Both the position numbers and the translations under genes were made by a program. The notes beneath the pieces were generated by a model, which saw only the letters and a program-made list of their open reading frames with translations, did not search any database and was not told where the DNA came from. From Chloroflexota bacterium (GTDB lineage Bacteria; Chloroflexota; Anaerolineae; Anaerolineales; Villigracilaceae), in NCBI GenBank assembly GCA_021796315.1, contig JAJYOH010000362.1, positions 1-6,408 on the forward strand: a stretch of 6,408 bases of DNA. The letters are read 5' to 3'. Below, piece by piece: positions 4,773-6,408 of this stretch (the first letter of the stretch is position 1; each line of letters begins with the position of its first letter).

Positions 4773-5708
4773 ATGAAAAAATTATTCCCCATACTCGTGG
4801 CGCTGGTTCTTATCAGCACCGCTTGTCAATTGGGTGGCAGCCAGGCACAGCCCACACCTCTGTCTGTTCCAACTGCCTTCCCGACCAACTCTGTTGCATT
4901 GAACCCAACGGTCCAGCCATCGGGCAATAACCAAGCTGCCGGAAGCGAGCGTACGTCCGCCGATGGAATGACTGAAATCTTCGTCCCAGCGGGCACCTTC
5001 CAAATGGGTGGTGTGGATAGTGCCGCAGCAGAAAATGAAAAGCCGGTTCATAAGGTAACCATGCATGCCTTCTGGTTTGATAAACTTGAAGTCACGAATG
5101 CAATGTATGCCCAGTGCATAAAGGCGGGCGTGTGTGCTCCTCCGCAGGCCCTCAAGTCCGAGACCCGCGCTTCCTACTTCAATAACCCTGATTTCAACGA
5201 TTATCCTGTTGTCGAAGTGACCTGGGGCGATGCAGACGCATACTGCAAGTGGGCTGGCCGCCGTCTCCCCTCCGAAGCAGAATGGGAACGCGCTGCCCGC
5301 GGCGACACCATCAACACCTATCCGTGGGGCGATCAGCGCCCTGACGCCACGCTCACCAACTTCAACTACCAGTTTGGCGATACAACCCGCGTTGGTTCGT
5401 ATCCTGCCGGCGCCAGCCCATATGGCGCAATGGACATGGCTGGCAATGTTGCTGAATGGGTAAACGATTATTTCGATGCAAACTACTACGCAAACGGCCC
5501 GGCGACCAATCCGACCGGCCCGCTCGCTCGCTCGAATTTCTTCGATCGTGTCGTGCGCGGAGGCACATTTGGCGACGCCGCAAGAGACATCCGTACGTCC
5601 AAGCGCTCGCAAGTGTTAGGGTCGAACCTGCAGGCAGATCCGGGCTCGACCGCCTACTTCGGCGATTTCTCCCCTCGAATTGGTTTCCGTTGCGCTTCGG
5701 ATAACTAA
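4773..5708 (+). CDS. Lipoprotein with formylglycine-generating-enzyme-like (FGE-sulfatase) domain (311 aa)
   Basis: The ATG at 4773 follows AGGAG (4761-4765) with a 7-nt gap. Residues 1-18 are a lipoprotein signal (MKKLFPILVAL..., lipobox STAC, lipidated Cys18), then a Pro/Thr/Asn-rich tether to about 62. The FGE-sulfatase fold (PF03781) fills 66-308: VPAGTFQMGG at 71-80, KLEVTNAMY, PVVEVTWGDADAYCKWAG, RRLPSEAEWERAARG at 163-177, YPWGD, YGAMDMAGNVAEWVNDYF at 217-234, VVRGGTF at 260-266, and RIGFRC at 302-307. The segment after RGGTF is GDAARDIRTSKR, without the copper-binding cysteine pair that true formylglycine-generating enzymes carry in this region. Cys115/Cys121 and Cys158/Cys307 could be disulfides. 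So it probably does not modify sulfatases; a binding, sensing or other enzymatic role at the cell surface is open. No sulfatase gene is nearby. It has its own promoter and terminator and so is probably monocistronic. Confidence 0.93.
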   Translation: MKKLFPILVALVLISTACQLGGSQAQPTPLSVPTAFPTNSVALNPTVQPSGNNQAAGSERTSADGMTEIFVPAGTFQMGGVDSAAAENEKPVHKVTMHAFWFDKLEVTNAMYAQCIKAGVCAPPQALKSETRASYFNNPDFNDYPVVEVTWGDADAYCKWAGRRLPSEAEWERAARGDTINTYPWGDQRPDATLTNFNYQFGDTTRVGSYPAGASPYGAMDMAGNVAEWVNDYFDANYYANGPATNPTGPLARSNFFDRVVRGGTFGDAARDIRTSKRSQVLGSNLQADPGSTAYFGDFSPRIGFRCASDN

Positions 5709-5737
5709 CAATTAGTATTTAGAAAATATCCAGAAAA

Positions 5738-5777
5738 GAATCGGGCTGCCTGCAAAATGGACAGCCCGTTCTTATTT
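5738..5777 (+). terminator. Rho-independent terminator of the FGE-domain lipoprotein gene
   Basis: The stem GAA(t)CGGGCTG(CC) at 5738-5750 pairs with (GG)aCAGCCCGTTC at 5759-5771, with one bulged base on each side, around the loop TGCAAAAT. TTATTT follows at 5772-5777. It begins 30 bp after the stop codon. Confidence 0.85.
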
Positions 5778-5809
5778 GAACTGTACCCCAGTTTCGTCCA
5801 CTAGTGACC
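5777..5809. other. Possible solo insertion-sequence end (IS3-like terminal repeat)
   Basis: TGAACTGTACCCCAG followed by TTTCGTCCACTAGTGACC has the look of an IS3-family terminal repeat, which begins with TG(A), has a run of C and ends in a TGGACNA or TCCA segment. No second end and no transposase frame were found in the window. The resemblance is from memory and weak. The remaining gap to 5927 holds a short GC hairpin (GCCCC at 5859-5863 with GGGGC at 5872-5876) without a U-tract, a perfect 10-bp palindrome GGTAATTACC at 5889-5898, and no gene I can support. Confidence 0.2.
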
Positions 5810-5927
5810 ACCTACAAATCAGAAATATGCCCGCTCTGCCGATTCGCTCCAAGCATTTGCCCCTAAGCATGGGGGCGGAATAGATGTGGGTAATTACCGG
5901 GTTCTTTGGCATTGAGACGGGAACGTT

Positions 5928-6408
5928 TCATGCCAACCACGGAACCTGCACTTCGCCGACTTTCTGGTAGAGCCAGCTGGCATCCAACCAGAAGCCCCGG
6001 CTGCCTTTGGTGGTTGGGAAACCAGATGACGGATCAAGCAGGATGCTTTTATAGAGCAGGGGAACCGCGCCATAATTCCCGTAGATGTTTTTGATAAGCC
6101 AGGGAATATCCCGCGCCCATTCGTAGTTGGACGACTGCGGCGCGGCCACCACCTGCGCCATGCCGTTCTGAAAATTGCTGAAGCACATAATCTCGCGGTT
6201 TTCGACGTACCCGCTGGGCGCGCCCACCCAATTCCAGTCAACACAGTCGTCAATGGAATATCCGGCCACGCTTTGAAAATACAAACTTGTGGGCGCGTCT
6301 GCGGCCCATGTCCACGTTTTGAGAGAATTCGTATTGAGCGACTTGATAAAGTCGATCTCGATCCTTGTAATTCTCAGACGGTTGTTGACTCCCGCCGTGC
6401 CGTTGACT
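5928..6408 (-). CDS. C-terminal part of an unrecognised protein (N-terminus beyond the right edge)
   Basis: The - strand frame is open from the right edge (first full codon 6405-6407) to TGA at 5928-5930, giving at least 159 residues with no stop. I see no start codon with a ribosome site inside it, so the gene begins outside the window. The visible portion is rich in aromatic residues (KTWTWAAD, DDCVDWNWVG, ARDIPWLIK, GFWLDASWLYQ) and in Asn, Ser and Gly, which suits an extracellular or surface protein with beta structure; two cysteines (DDC and IMC) could form a disulfide. There is no membrane segment, anchor or sorting motif at the C-terminus, which ends VQVPWLA. I do not recognise the family. 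The downstream hairpin at 5859-5876 is a weak candidate terminator. The gene converges with the FGE-domain lipoprotein gene. Confidence 0.8.
   Translation of the reverse strand, partial: VNGTAGVNNRLRITRIEIDFIKSLNTNSLKTWTWAADAPTSLYFQSVAGYSIDDCVDWNWVGAPSGYVENREIMCFSNFQNGMAQVVAAPQSSNYEWARDIPWLIKNIYGNYGAVPLLYKSILLDPSSGFPTTKGSRGFWLDASWLYQKVGEVQVPWLA

Noticed and set aside
4782..5612. 276-aa open frame on the - strand under the FGE-domain gene
   Set aside because: The + strand frame carries clear family motifs throughout; the antisense product is Cys/Ile/Gly-rich with no recognisable domain.
5832..5864. Zinc-ribbon-like peptide (CPLC...C) in a short + frame
   Set aside because: Only a few codons long with no start or ribosome site, and it ends at once; chance is the simplest reading.

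Overview
The window most resembles a member of Chloroflexota, probably Anaerolineae. This is an inference from style rather than a marker gene. Its basis is secreted proteins and lipoproteins with Pro/Thr/Ser-rich linkers after the signal or anchor, a membrane-anchored C39-like peptidase with a TPR tail, a formylglycine-enzyme-fold lipoprotein, and interspersed CCGTG-type and GGGCTGAAGCCC-type palindromes. No rRNA, tRNA, CRISPR array or intact transposase was seen.

Layout. (1) Positions 1-1475, + strand: the C-terminal end of a probable DNA methyltransferase, then a 334-aa protein with a PD-(D/E)XK-like motif that I read as its restriction endonuclease partner. A short lipoprotein ORF overlaps the nuclease stop codon and looks truncated. 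(2) Positions 1452-2181, - strand: an MNT/HEPN toxin-antitoxin pair. The nucleotidyltransferase (antitoxin) is intact. The HEPN (toxin) frame carries one TAA at codon 14 and is otherwise complete. (3) Positions 2182-2614: intergenic, with a palindromic CCGTG-rich repeat of about 143 bp and a possible 56-aa ORF on the - strand. (4) Positions 2615-3868, + strand: a membrane-anchored C39-family peptidase with TPR repeats, ending at a strong bidirectional terminator. (5) Positions 3902-4615, - strand: an orphan OmpR-type response regulator. (6) Positions 4773-5708, + strand: a lipoprotein with an FGE-sulfatase domain, divergent from the regulator, with apparently interlocked promoters between them and its own terminator. 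(7) Positions 5928-6408, - strand: the C-terminal part of a larger unrecognised protein running off the right edge.

How it fits together. The left third reads as a small, partly decayed defence region: restriction-modification remnants, a toxin-antitoxin module with a dead toxin, and a truncated lipoprotein at the junction. The right two thirds are cell-envelope genes with a regulator whose likeliest target is the divergent lipoprotein. No complete new system is demonstrable. The observations most worth following are the methyltransferase-nuclease pair, the single-stop HEPN gene, the symmetric repeat centred on the peptidase start codon, and the interlocked divergent promoters.
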